Shown here piece after piece: positions 1-11,757 of a DNA stretch of 64,000 bases. A program made the translations under genes and the position numbers. The DNA comes from Thermothielavioides terrestris NRRL 8126 (Eukaryota > Ascomycota > Sordariomycetes > Sordariales > Chaetomiaceae), in assembly GCF_000226115.1 (NCBI RefSeq), contig NC_016458.1:3754001-3818000 (forward strand), in the 5' to 3' direction. The notes beneath the pieces were generated by a model. It saw only the letters and a list, made by a program, of their open reading frames with translations, ran no database searches and was not told where the DNA came from. Each line of letters opens with the position of its first letter. Positions within the stretch are counted from its first letter, which is position 1.

Positions 1-68
1 GTGCATCGGATCACCTCTCTGCAACTGCGCCTGCAGCCCGCCGTGTGCGGGAAATTCGCTTTGCCATC

Positions 69-2229
69 ATGGACTCTTCAACCTGGACCGTCACTGACCA
101 TCCGGTGCATCCCACGGCCGAGGATGACTTCCAGCAGTTCCTGGACATGGGTAGCATGGGGAACTTAACCGATGGCATGAACTACAACTTCCAGGATTTC
201 CAGTCCTCCGCAGGCTCCCAGTTACTGCAATCGCATCCGCGGGAACAGCTGGACATCCCCATGAGCGGCACCGATGCGCCGATTCTGCTGTCGCCAAGCG
301 TGCCCGCGATGCAGCCGCACCAGATGCCGGCCATCACCAGTGCTGCGCCCATCACCAGTGCTGCGCCTTATCAGACGGTCCCGGCAACCATGATGCCCCC
401 CCCGACTCCGACCGAGGCCATCGTGGACAGTATCGACGCTCAGATCCAATTCCTCCAGCAGCAGAAGCTGCGGCACCAGCAGCGGCAGATAGAGGAACAG
501 CAGGCCGCCTTCTTCACCCGCCAGCAAAGCCGCATGGTGCCGCCAACCCCGCAAAGCCTGGAGATCCAGCCTGGGTCCAATCAGTTCTACGCTCAGCCCA
601 ATAATGCCTCTGAGCAGCGACCGCAGCAGAGCATCGAGTATCGGTACCAGAGGCTAAAAGACCAGTCAGATGTCCGTTGAGATCGCCGAAAATTCTTATT
701 GGGTAGCGGTTGTGCTGACCTTGTCTCAGATGTCGTTCACTCCGCTGGTGTCGCCGGCGGTCACCCCTCTTGATACTCATTTCTCGGTTGACTCGCAGTT
801 CGCGGTATCGGGCGCGTACTTCAGCCCGTTAACGTCACCGGCTCTGCATGCGCAGACCGACCCTCTTGCCATGTTTGACCAGTTACACGGCAGTGTGACC
901 ACGAGCTCGCCCGTGGATATGGAGTTGGACTCCTCGGCCGCTCCAGCTATGCCCAATCCCGCGCCTGGTGACCTAACCAAGAAAATGCGAAAGAATGCGT
1001 CCAAGGCAAGGGCCAAGGCCGGCGGCGTGAAGCAGTCACCAATCTCAAAACCGCTGCGGCGGAGGACCGCAACGACCCCGACCATGAACGCCCAAGTCCT
1101 GAGCGAGCTGGCTGAGAGCGCGGAACAACAGCAGGATTCCCAGCAGCTTCCCACTCCGATGCTCCAGACTTCATCCTCGTCCACGACCGGGATGACGGAT
1201 TCTGAAGATTCGGTATCCCCAGAGGCCCTAAACGATAGCGCCCCTGTCGAGATGCCTCCGCCCCCAATCCCCAAGTCGCGGTCTGCCAGGCCGTCCCCTT
1301 ACATTGCCCCTCAAACAAGTGTAGCTCCCAGTGTGCCCCAGCCTTCGCGGCCGGGGCTGGCGTCCCCCGCCGCCCCTGCGACCCCTGCGTCCCTCATGAA
1401 ACTCAGTTCGCCGAATTCCCGCACTGCTGGCACCAGGCCCGGCAGCCAGGAAGTTGTCGATACAGAGCACATCGAATCGTTTGAGCTCCCAGAATCGGCA
1501 AACTTCTTGAATAGGAATCCGGCTCCGACAAAGGGCCCCGCAGCGCCGCCACAACCCTCGCAGGATGGCGGTTCCTCCAAGACCCCGTCTCTTGCGCCAC
1601 TCCCTTCGCCGTCCCTTGTGAAGCCGCCTGCAACCTCGTCCGCAACTCAAAGTCCGCAGTTGCTCGCTGGGTCTGGAGTCAGCTCGAGGAAAACCCCCCA
1701 GCTCTTGCCGAGAGGGAGCAAGAAACGAGGGAGCGTCAGCTCGATCCCCGTCTCGCCAGCTTTGAGGCCAAAGATATCGCCGAGCATCAAGCCCCTACTG
1801 CCCGGCGGCCCCGACATCGAGGAGGCAGCGTCTCATCTTCTCGCCACAAAGTCAAACTATCAGCGCATCCTCGAGGGCAATACCGTCCCCGGGGTCTCGT
1901 ATCCGAGCGAGCTCTCGACCAACCTTACGTCGAAACGCACGTCGCACAAGATTGCCGAGCAAGGCCGCCGGAACCGGATCAACTCGGCCCTGCAGGAGAT
2001 CGCCACGCTGCTTCCCCGCCCGCCAAAAGACAGCGAGGGCGAGGGCAGCGACGGCAAGAAGGACAAGAGCGGGCACGTGCCAAACAGCAAGGCGAGCACG
2101 GTCGAGATGGCAATCGAGTACATCAAGCAGCTGCAGAAGGAGGTTGCCGATGCGACCCGGCGGGCTGAGGAGGCGGAGAAGAAGCTCGAGCTGAAGGCCG
2201 AGGGGAAGGTAGCCGAAGGGTCAGGCTGA
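69..2229 (+). CDS. nuc-1: NUC-1/Pho4-like bHLH transcription factor, phosphate starvation regulator
   Basis: Predicted nuclear activator of phosphorus-acquisition genes (phosphatases, phosphate permeases), by similarity to Neurospora NUC-1. Exons are 69-671 and 730-2229, with a 58-bp intron (GTCCGT...CAG, branch CTGAC), giving 700 residues. The start is the first in-frame ATG; the frame is open upstream only from a GTG at 45. The basic helix-loop-helix lies near residues 602-670. Its DNA-reading residues H607, E611 and R615 follow the H-x3-E-x3-R rule for CACGTG binders. The loop is long and charged (about 25 residues), as in NUC-1. A helix continues as a coiled coil to the C terminus. The rest is Q-, P- and S-rich and probably disordered, with a Q/H coiled stretch around residues 118-150. 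An 18-bp tandem duplication at 333-368 encodes ITSAAP twice. Family assignment is firm; the regulon is inferred. Confidence 0.88.
333..368 (+). repeat. 18-bp in-frame tandem duplication in nuc-1
   Basis: Two adjacent 18-bp copies (333-350 and 351-368) differ only at the last base. Each encodes ITSAAP in the disordered N-terminal half of the bHLH factor. Confidence 0.9.
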
Positions 2230-3790
2230 GAGTTCCGCAACCATCAGTGCGGGGCGGGAGTGCATAGGGACTGCAGGGGGGAGGGGGGCACGCATACGAC
2301 GGAAAAGTTACATATGGCGTTTTTGGGATATATATATATCATGGGTTTTGTTTGGAGCCCGCGAGGGCGAACACAGTGGCGTGGCTGAGGTGGGTTTGGG
2401 CTAATATTTGCACCTCTGCGTCTTTTACTACCTGTCAACACCATCTTGGACACTTGCTGTGTATAGCAGGGCTGGAAGCTTGGAGCAAGCACAAAGGTCT
2501 GTGCATGAAGGTGGTACCGAGATGGGTGGATTAGTGGACGAGTTGGAAATACCCAGGGGATAATAGAAATGATGATGCACAAGAAGAAAAGGAGGACTGA
2601 GTGCAGAATGGCTCTTGGCCCCTACCATAGGAAGCCCGTTCAATGCGCGGGTGGCGAGCTAGTAATATCTCAAGGTTAGTGCAGATGGACCAAGCAATCT
2701 GTTCTCAGAGATGCCGCGTCATCCACCATGGTCTTCATCGATCCCATCTACACGGCGTGAGGTATATCCCACGGTAGGTTTGGCGTCTGCAACTTGTTTG
2801 TTTCTATAAGAAGGCTTGGTTATCACGAACAGGCTTGGCTTTACTCACCACTACCCGAAGGCGAGTGGTAATTTCACTGCCCTCGGGTTTGCTGACCCAT
2901 GTTGTTGTTGCTGTACACTAATGAGACAGCCCGGCTACACCTGTGTTGGATTGTAAACACGCAGCCAAGGACACATTGGGCATCTCATTGCTCTGGTTCC
3001 CGCACGATGATATCTGTCCCTACAGTTCACACAAAGTAGTCCGCAGGCCTGTTGTCTTTCATTTCAAATACCAGGTATCTTGTTAGCTTCAATTGCGTTC
3101 ATTGGCAGCCAATGGCTGTGACCCATACTGGTTAAAGTTGTCGGTGGGAGCGAAGGCCGGTCTTGAGAATCATCTTAGTATACAAGTGGAGTCCCCACTT
3201 CGGGTGATACTTGGAGTGCTGACAAAATTGAAAAAAACGGGATGACTTGCCTGCATCCAAGAATCCACCAACGCTGTCTTGTGAAATGGGACGGCCCAGG
3301 ATTGGCCGTGGCGCACCCCAGCGAGCGCCACAGGTGGCTTGCCTACTTCGTTAGTTGCAAGTCGCTCATACTTGTAAGCGAGCCTCGCCTCTGTTGCCAC
3401 CAGGGCAACAAGCCAACTCCACTTTCGTCATGGCTAGCCGGTTTGTTTTGTAGACTTGGCTTTTACCCACTCGAGCATCAACAACAGAACTTTTTTCCCC
3501 TCTCGCATTTCCCCCCGCCAACACTTTTTTTTTTCCCTTATCGATTTCGGTCAAGGGAGCGGTGTCGCTGTTCTGCCACTTTTGTTGCGGAACGAAGGAC
3601 GATCGGCGGCAGCTTGTTTCACCTCGCAGCTTCAGCTTCAGCGTGCATTGCGCACTGAGCAACCTGGCCACTCCGTCACTCCGTCTCTTGGCTCCCCGAG
3701 CTCTCACCCATATCTGACCCGCTTCGGTCCCAGCATCGCACCACATCAATTCGGTCTGCAGGGTTGGTCCTCGACCACCGTTCCGCCATC
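2230..3790. other. Intergenic: nuc-1 3' region and src1 promoter/leader
   Basis: No gene is supported here. The last 300 bases before the next ATG are pyrimidine-rich, with T and C runs near 3490-3545, as is usual for a fungal promoter and leader. Open frames in this stretch lack an ATG or any family resemblance. Confidence 0.6.
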
Positions 3791-6115
3791 ATGTCTGACA
3801 CAGAGAGCGTCGACTATTTGCAAGCGGACTTCGACCCGTGGTCGCTGACCGTCCCTCGCCTGCGTTCCATCCTCGTCACCCACAACATCCAATATCCGTC
3901 GCAGGCCAAGAAACCACAGTTGGTAGACCTCTTCAATGAACATGTCCTGCCGCAATCGAAGCAGATTCTAGCCACTCGCGCCCGCGCGAAACGGTCGAGC
4001 AAGGGGATCGTGGATGCCGACTCCCAGAGCACCACGAGTGCCGACCTCAATGACGAGCACATGCCGCCACCGCCTTCGGCGAGGCGGTCTCGCTCGCCAA
4101 GGAAGACCACCAGGGTGAAGCGCGAATCTGAAGAGCCTGATCGCGCGCCCTCAATGCCTGCGCCGGCGCCACTCCGAGAGAGCCCCCGGAAGAGGCAGTC
4201 TCGGTCAGCCAGCGCCCAACCACCCCCCGCTTCCGACACCGACACAGATCGCGAACCCGAAGTGCCTCGATCTGTCAGACGCGATCGGCGCGTGACCCCA
4301 GTGCCCAAGCTGGAGCCGGCAGAGGAAGACGACTTCTTCAAGCGCACGCCCGAGACCGCGGGCGTGTTCACCAGCGACAACCCCTTTCAGAGCGGGGCCA
4401 ATTCACCCGTCACGCCTTTGAAGACGCCCACCAACCGCCGGAAGACGACCGGTCTGGATTCGGTACGAAAACATGCGCCATCGACTGCTCGTCGACGCAC
4501 CGACGGGCAACACGTCTTCAACGACGACGACGAGCCGTCCACCGTCTCCCGCAGCATCGAGATGCCGCTCAGCCGAATCGCTCCGTCGAAAACACCCGAG
4601 GTAGAGCCCGGTGAGGAGTTCACCCCGGAGGAGCAGCTGGCGCTCAATCAGGAGGAAGCAGCCCATCCAGAGCTCGCTGCTGCCCGGAGAGCCCCGCGGC
4701 CTTCCAAGCGGGGCTCGAGCCTGTCCACCCCAATCTGGGTTCTCTTCACAACGCTCCTCGTCGCCTACGCAGCGTGGTACAGGCAGGAGAAGATCGCGGT
4801 GGGATATTGCGGCCTTGGGCGGGAGCCGACTCAGCTCGTTCCCGCCAACATTCAGCTCCCAGAATGGGCTGTAGAACTCGGCGCGAAGCTCGAAATTCAG
4901 AACCTGCAGAACATCCAGGTTCCCGACTGGATAAACGGCGTTCTGGAGCCGCAATGCGAACCTTGCCCTCCCCATGCGTACTGCTACGAGGACTTCACAG
5001 CTCGCTGCGAACCGGACTTCATCCTGAAGCCACACCCGCTTTCGCTCGGCGGCCTTGTCCCTCTGCCGCCTACCTGCGAGCCCGACGGCGAGAAGGCCCG
5101 TCGTGTCCAGGCCGTCGCCGACAAGGCGGTCGAGGAGCTGCGCGATCGGAGGGCCAAATACGAGTGTGGCGAGCCGCTCGAGCCCGAGGGAGAGCCATTG
5201 GACAGTCCGGCTATCGACGAACAGGAGCTGAAGGAGATCCTTAGCAAGAAGCGCAGCAAGAGGATGGCCGCTGAGGAATTCGACGAGCTTTGGGTTGCGG
5301 CCATTGGAGAGATCAAGGCCAGAGATGAGGTCGAAGTGCGCCAGGAGGAACCTGCAGCTCCAGAGTAAGTCATTCCTCCCTACTGCGTGGGATCACCCTC
5401 TTGGCCATCCCTCCGCATTTCGTCATTCGCACCAGTTTCTGACCGTGAGACTAACCAGACCCATCGCCGAACCCATAGAACCGGAGGTGCCGCTGGCTTT
5501 CCAACCACCCTCATATCGTCCACCTCTCTCGCTCGCCTTTCGTACTCCTGCGCGCTCCGGCGGTCCGTCAAGCTTGGAGTGGCTCGACATCGACTCAGCA
5601 TTGGTGGACTGATCCTGTCGCTGCTGTCCATTCTCTACGGGCGCCGCCGCTACACCCGCAACCGCGCGCTGTCGGCGCAGATCCCCGCGTTGGTCGATGA
5701 GGTCCTCGAGCGCCTCGCGAACCAGAAGGAGGTCGCCTTCGAAACCGGCGACGAAGATGCGTTCCTCTTCCTTCCCAACCTGCGCGACGATGTGCTGCGC
5801 TCGATGCACAGTCTCTCGGATCGGGAGCGTCTGTGGCAGCGCGTGCGCGCCGTCGTCGAACAAAACAGCAACGTCCGTACGGGCCAGCGTGAGGGCCGCA
5901 ACGGCGAGGTTGGCAGGGCCTGGGAATGGATAGGACCCAGCAGGCTCGGCGCCGGCGACGGCTCGGCGTCTCGCCGGCACAAGAGCGTCCGCGTGTCGTG
6001 GGGTCCGGAAGTCAAAGGAGAGCTCGAGGACTTTCCAAACAAGCCGGCGCCGGAGGCGATCGAACGGAAGGCTGTGCACCGCAAATGGGAGGAAGGTGGC
6101 CGGCCGATCTACTAA
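3791..6115 (+). CDS. src1: Src1/Heh/Man1-type inner nuclear membrane protein
   Basis: Integral protein of the inner nuclear membrane that tethers chromatin and takes part in nuclear pore quality control in yeasts. Exons are 3791-5364 and 5479-6115, giving 736 residues. The 114-bp intron begins GTAAGT, has an ACTAAC branch site at 5450-5455 and ends at the TAG at 5478; the nearer CAG at 5458 leads to a stop at 5612. Residues about 15-55 form the N-terminal HeH (helix-extension-helix, LEM-like) DNA-binding fold, followed by a basic, S/R-rich disordered nucleoplasmic arm. Membrane helix 1 is about 314-332. A lumenal segment with a cysteine cluster (CEPCPPHAYC) follows. Helix 2 is about 565-579, then a winged-helix C-terminal MSC domain. 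Two helices with both ends nucleoplasmic is the family topology. Convergent with his1. Confidence 0.88.
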
Positions 6116-6704
6116 CCGGTGCAGGGATGGAGCACCGAACCACACCCTCCGCATTACATACCACTGATTTTTTTTCTTTTTTTGTCTTCTATGTATCTAT
6201 ATGCTTAATCAGGCTTGACCTGGCGCTACCCTGCTTGGTTTTCGCCGCGTCAAGGTGATGGTTGCTGGAGTGGTCCGGCGACTCCTGAGATATGAGTCGT
6301 CGCCGCGCTGGCATCTTGGAGGTTTTCTTTCCTCATACTCCCGATCTGCCCTTGGGCCGCCGGTTTCCTTTCTCTCTTTTATTGGGCGACATTTGGGAAA
6401 GGGTAAAGGGGAGGGGGGTGGGTAGCAGGGGGGAGGAACAGCACCGCTCCGTCTCTGATTTTGATACCCCTATCTCTGGTTCGAGGGGAGGAATGCACAC
6501 AAAGACTGATACTGTACACACATACTGGATATGAATATGAACGCCCGGTCACTCACCACAACGGCCTTGGAGATCATGCGGTAAAAGCGTTCGCCGACGG
6601 AATGCTTCTTAAAAGGAAGTCACCAACTAACTCCCTTGCTGAATTTTCTCTATCCTAACCAAGCCCTCTCTTCCAACCCGTCCTCACCCTCCCCGACCAG
6701 CTAC
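6116..6704. other. Intergenic between convergent src1 and his1
   Basis: Shared 3' region of two convergent genes, with T-rich and G-rich patches and no supported gene. Confidence 0.6.
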
Positions 6705-8069
6705 CTAGGTACTCCGGGTATTGTGGATGTCCAGCACCAAGACATCGGTCGCGCCGACGGTGACGAGCTCGTCCATGACGGTGGCGACTTGCTTCTTCTC
6801 CACCATGGCGCTGACGGCGACCCAGCCCTCCTCGTCGAGCGACATGACGGTGGCGGCGCGCTTGCCGGGCGTGATCTTGGTGGCCTCGGGCAGCCTCTCC
6901 CGCGGCACGTTGTACTGGCAGAGCACGTACTTCTGGGCCGTGATGACGCCGCCGATGCGCGCCGCGATCAGGTCGACCAGCGCCGGGTTGCTGGGCGCCT
7001 TGGACTTGATCAGGATCGCCGACGTCTCGGTCACCGTGTCGATCGCCTTGAGCCCGGCCGCCTTCATTGTCTCGCCGGATTCTGGGCGGGGGAGGGAGGG
7101 GGGAGGGGTCAGTCAGCCCCGGGGTGAGAAAGGGGGGGGGGGGGGGAAGGTCTGATGTTGTTCACTCACCGACCAAGTCAACAATACCGTCCGCCACGCC
7201 CAGCGCGCACGCCGCCTCGACGCTCCCGCTGAGCTCGATGATCTTGGTCCGCAGCTTCCTCCCCTCGGCCAGGGCCGGGTCCGTCACGCCGTCCTGCTCC
7301 AGCTCCAGCCGGGCAAAGTACTCGCGCGCCAGGTGCACGAAGCTGGTGCCGATGTTCTTGCCGATCAGGTCCCTGCTCTGCTGGTACTCGCCCTTGGCGG
7401 GCACCTGGACCTGCAGGCGGCAGACGCCGAAGCCGAGGTCCATGACGATCTCGCAGCCCTGGGGCTTGCCGTTGGCGGGGGCCGCGTTGGTGTCCCACTC
7501 GTTGCTCATGCGGCGGGCTCGGGCGAGCGCGCGCACGCCGGCGTCGTGCTCCTGCACCTGGTCGTGGCCCGTGATGCCCAGGTCGACGCGGCCCTCGCCG
7601 ACGAAGGTAGGGATGTCGGCGGCGGGGAGGAACACGAGCGCGATGGGCAGGTTCTTCACCAGCGCGATGTCGAGCCGGTTCTCACGCTTGAACTGAATGT
7701 CGGCCCCCTCGAGGAGGTTCAAGCTCGCTTGCAGGAGGCGGCCCTCTGGGAGAGATAAGGGGTCAGCCGGAGTGGGGGAGCCCGGGGCCGGGAGACGGGA
7801 GCCGGGAGCCGCCAGTGTCAAGCTCCAACGGAGGTGGTTGTGGGCGAAGGAAAGAAAACGCACTCTTGGGGACTGCGAAGAGCAGTCGGCCTTCTAGGCT
7901 TTCCAGGCGGATCAGCTCTTGAGCCATGGCGATCTTGGGGCGTGGCGAGTCACGGCTGCCGGGGGAAAGGAGGGGAGGGGCAAGGGCGAGTGGTGCCCGA
8001 GGAGGGACGGGACAGGCGCATAGGTATATCGGCGGGGGAGGGCGTCACTAACTGGTTGACGAGATCCAT
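6705..8069 (-). CDS. his1: ATP phosphoribosyltransferase (histidine step 1)
   Basis: Joins ATP and PRPP to give N1-(5-phosphoribosyl)-ATP, the first and feedback-controlled step of histidine synthesis, in the cytosol. There are four coding exons on the minus strand: 8069-8053, 7898-7864, 7745-7170 and 7081-6705, giving 334 residues. The joins rebuild the conserved N terminus MDLVNHLEGRLLFAVPKKGR, so the 17- and 35-nt first exons are well supported. Family signatures include the ENRLDIALVKNLP and VDLGITGHD segments. The last exon holds the C-terminal regulatory (histidine-binding) domain, including TPGKRAATVM. Length fits the short, self-regulated fungal HisG type. Upstream, TGACTAA (8426-8432, + strand) and TGACTCC (8453-8459, - strand) each differ by one base from the CPC1/Gcn4 site; general amino acid control is likely from family knowledge but not proven here. 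Confidence 0.92.
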
Positions 8070-9825
8070 AGCGGCGGCAGAGATGACACGGAGGACCGGC
8101 CGTCAGGGTGGGACGGCGCGGGTATTGCGCAAGACGACTGCAGGAGGAGGCGTTCCTAAGTCGACACTGTCAGTCACCAGGAATCCATTCGCTTATACGG
8201 TTGTATTATTAGGACACGGCAGGCGCCCGGAGCGCGTTTGGGCGGGGTCGGTCGCTGGGAGGAATTGGGCGCGGATGAGGGGCCCTCCGACGTACGTACT
8301 TCTGTACTTTGTCGAACAGCAGCCGCTCTTGCCCGTCCAATTGGCGCGGGGCAGGTCTCCAGGTCTCTTGTATGCTGAGAGGACGGGGGTTGATGTGCGG
8401 AACAACGGAGGGAGTGGGTTATAATTGACTAAGGTACCGTAGTTAAAACATTGGAGTCAGACCTCGATTTTTTGGTGTCTCGGGCGGCCCACGTTCCTCA
8501 ATCGGAGTGCTGTCAGTGGTGCCCCTCCTTCGCCGTGGTGGGGTTGCGACCAACAAGGTTGCTGCTAGCGTAACTCATGGCATGTACCTTTGTACGGAAT
8601 ACACAGATAGTTGGACCCTTCGTCTGATCTTTCCATGATTTAGTGGTAGACGAGCTATTTTCCTGGTAGTCATCGGGCTGTGACACATACCACATCTGGA
8701 GCCTTGTAGTTTGGAGCCTTGTACGGAGTAAATATGGCATTTTTGTAGGAAGGCTGACGAGGTACCTTACACTATCGAAGATACTGCGGTAGATCTCTCT
8801 CTGCTCTCCCCACCAGCCCTCGGCTCACCGGTAAAGTTACTGTGTCGTCAGTTAAGCGGAACGGAGCGCAACAGTAGTCGACATATTGTTCCCTAACCCC
8901 AGATTGAAAGTTCGGGGCTGGCTCGCAGTAACTACACTACGTCACAGTGCCCCTTTTGCCAGTGGGTCCTCGTAGCTCTCTCTGCGTGCTTGGCGTCCAG
9001 GTGGCAGTGTGATTGCTTGGTCTAACAAAAAAGGATCCACTACCATGCTGCATGCCTGCACCTATTCCGTACACGAGGAAAGTGATGGGCGCATATCGGA
9101 TTCCTGTCAGCCTTCTTCTCGACGCCGCAGCACCTCCCTCTCGCTCCCCTTTTTTCTGTTTCTTTCTTCTCCCAAAGGGCGGCGAACATCCCTTCCGCCA
9201 ATTCCGCTTGTATTTTACGTCGCTCGTTTGTTTTGCCTTTGTCAGTCAAGTCGAGCCGCAGGCCGCGCGACTGCTGTGGACCTGGATCGCGCGACGAGGA
9301 AGAGGCAGGGGGAATCAATCGCAGGCTGCAGCCGCAATCGCTAACCGCAACAGCCGGGTACTCTCGTACAGTTAGCTGCGCGCACCCGAGTGTCGTGAAA
9401 CCGAATCGATCTGCGTTTGCCGCGCTCTGGGCTCGATGCTGTGTGATGTTGCTGTCTGAGCGGGTGCTATTAGTCGATGCCTTGGTAACCATCGCGACTC
9501 TCAGGTTCTTGCCAGCCAAGCTCAGGTGTGTGTGCTGACAATTCTCTCGTCTTTTGATAGACGATTAAAGCGTCAAACTGCACTCGACCCCACGGCATTC
9601 GAGCGTCACTTCATCCTGTGACAGCTTCGCGGAAGGCAAGCTTCGCCGAAGGCACGCGCAGCCGGTCGACTGAACGCACACCGGGAAGCATCGGGTAGCA
9701 GGATCGGGAACGCCGATAGCCGGCCCCAGCAGACAGCCGGGAGGGACGTGGGCTGGAACTCAGACGATTGGGATTGCTAGTTCAACGGCGGCGGCGTCGG
9801 CGGCGGCGCGCACGAGGTAGTGACC
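8070..9825. other. Intergenic: divergent promoters of his1 and the sugar transporter
   Basis: No supported gene. Holds copies of a recurring GTACGGARTA motif at 8592-8602 and 8721-8730, and GGTACC-containing palindromic patches near 8433 and 8761. Open frames here have no family resemblance. Confidence 0.55.
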
Positions 9826-11757
9826 ATGTCGACGTGGGCCGGCCAGCCGCGGGTCGCGGGTCGCTCCGAGACGATGCGCATGGTGCTGCTCACCTGCGTC
9901 TCAATTGGCATCACGTCGGTCCACACGTGCATTTCTCTGCCAAGAAGCATCTTGTTTGCTAACGATGTTACTGCAGCTTCACCTGGGGCGTTGAGATGAC
10001 CTGTATGGCTAAGCATACCCCCCTTTTCAAGCTGTCCCGCATGCTCCATTACGCTAGCTAACCAGCCGGTCCCTTTTGCGCAGACTGCACGCCGTACCTT
10101 CTCTCTCTCGGACTGACGAAAGGTCAGACATCGATGGTCTGGGTCGCCGGTCCATTATCCGGTTTGATCGTACAGCCCATCATAGGGGTCATTGCCGACC
10201 AGTCGACGTCGAGGTGGGGCAGACGACGGCCCATTATTGCCATCGGGTCCCTCGTCGTGGCCTGCAGCCTCGTAACCCTGGGCTTTACCAAGGAGATCGT
10301 TGCGTATTTTGTGTCGGACCCCCATGCCGTCAGAGCGTCTACTATTGCGCTCGCTGTCCTGTCCCTCTACGTCGTGGACTTCGCCATCAACGCAGGTAAG
10401 CTACCAACTTGTTACAAAGCTGTCTCCGTGCACCTCGCTTCGTTCGTCGCTCACGGGCTCCGTCCTCCAGTCATGTCCTGCTCGAGGAGCCTAGTTGTAG
10501 ATACTCTGCCGATCCAGAAGCAGCAGACAGGGGCTGCGTGGTGTGAGTGCCCTCGTCTCCGTTCGCGGTTCTCTGCTCGTGGTCCTGACCCCTCTCAAAG
10601 TAAGCCGCATGAACTCCCTTGGCCATATAGTCGGTTATGCTATGGGAGCTGTGGACCTCGTCCAGCTGTTTGGTCCCAGGCTCGGCGACAGCCAGTTTAA
10701 GCAGCTCACCATCATCGCAGCCCTGGGCATGTTGCTCACCTCGGGCATCACCTGCTGGGCTGTGACCGAGCGCATCCTGCTCTCCGTGCGACACGATCCT
10801 CGCCGGGCCCAGGGTCGCTTCAAGGTTGTCCGCCAGATCTGGTCCACCCTGTTGACCCTGCCCCCGCGCGTCCGCGGCATCTGCAATGCTGTGTTCTGGT
10901 CGTGGATCGGCTGGTTCCCCTTCATCATCTACAGCAGCACCTGGGTCGGCGAGACGTACTTCCGCTATGAGGTGCCCGCCGACGCCAGGAACTCGAAAGA
11001 TGCCCTCGGTGACATCGGCCGCATTGGAAGCATGGCATTGACCGCATACTCGACCATGTCCTTCCTCAGCGCCTGGATTCTCCCGGCCTTGATCCGGGCC
11101 CCCGAGGACGAAACCTTCACTCACCGTCCGCCCCGCAGCCTCGCCCCGCTGATCGAGGCGTTCAACAAGTACAAGCCAGATCTGCTTCCCGCCTGGATTG
11201 CGAGCAACCTGCTCTTTTCCATCGCCATGTTCTGCACCCCGTTCGCCACCTCGTTCCGCTTCGCCACCGCCATCGTCGCCCTGTGCGGCATCCCTTGGTG
11301 CATCGCGCAATGGGCCCCCGTGACCTTCCTCGGCATCGAAGTCAACAAGCTGAGCGGGTCCTCTGATCCATCATCATCAGCAGCAGGTGCCGGGCCAAAC
11401 GGCGCCGTGCCCTACCGACGTCTGTCCAACGACTCGAGCATCGAGCTGCTGAGGCTCGAGCACGGCAGTCCGCTCGAGGCTGCTGGGGGCGGTAGCAGCT
11501 CGACGGGCGAGCTGAGCGGCATCTACTTCGGCATCCTCAACATCTACGTCACGATCCCGCAGTTCCTCAGCACCATGGTCAGCGGCGTCGTGTTTGCCCT
11601 GCTCGAGCCCGGCAAGAGCCCCGAGTTGGCCACCGAGGCGCACCCCAGCGAGCACAGCGACACTTCGGGCCCGAACGCGATCGCTGTGTGCATGGTCATT
11701 GGCGCGCTGAGTTCCCTGGTGGCTGCTTGGTCGACAGGGAAGTTGAGGAGTTTATAA
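9826..11757 (+). CDS. MFS sucrose/maltose:H+ symporter (Sut1-like)
   Basis: Probable plasma membrane proton-coupled importer of sucrose, maltose or other alpha-glucosides. Five exons: 9826-9914, 9977-10002 (26 nt), 10084-10395, 10471-10542 and 10601-11757, giving 551 residues. The joins restore the conserved GITFTWGVEMTYCTPYLLSL first helix region, the GPLSGLIVQPIIGVIAD helix and the RWGRRRP loop 2-3 signature of the GPH/sucrose transporter group. About twelve membrane helices are expected. A Ser/Gly-rich cytosolic loop lies at about residues 413-470. Intron 1 has an unusual donor, GTCGGT; intron 4 joins ...AAW to LSRMNSLGHIVGY. The nearest named relative I know is Schizosaccharomyces Sut1; the substrate is inferred. 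Divergent from his1 and convergent with the Sel1-repeat gene. Confidence 0.85.

Noticed and set aside
5365..5458. Shorter 94-bp intron in src1 using the CAG at 5458
   Set aside because: Leads to a stop at 5612 and loses the second membrane helix and MSC domain; the TAG acceptor at 5478 keeps the frame.
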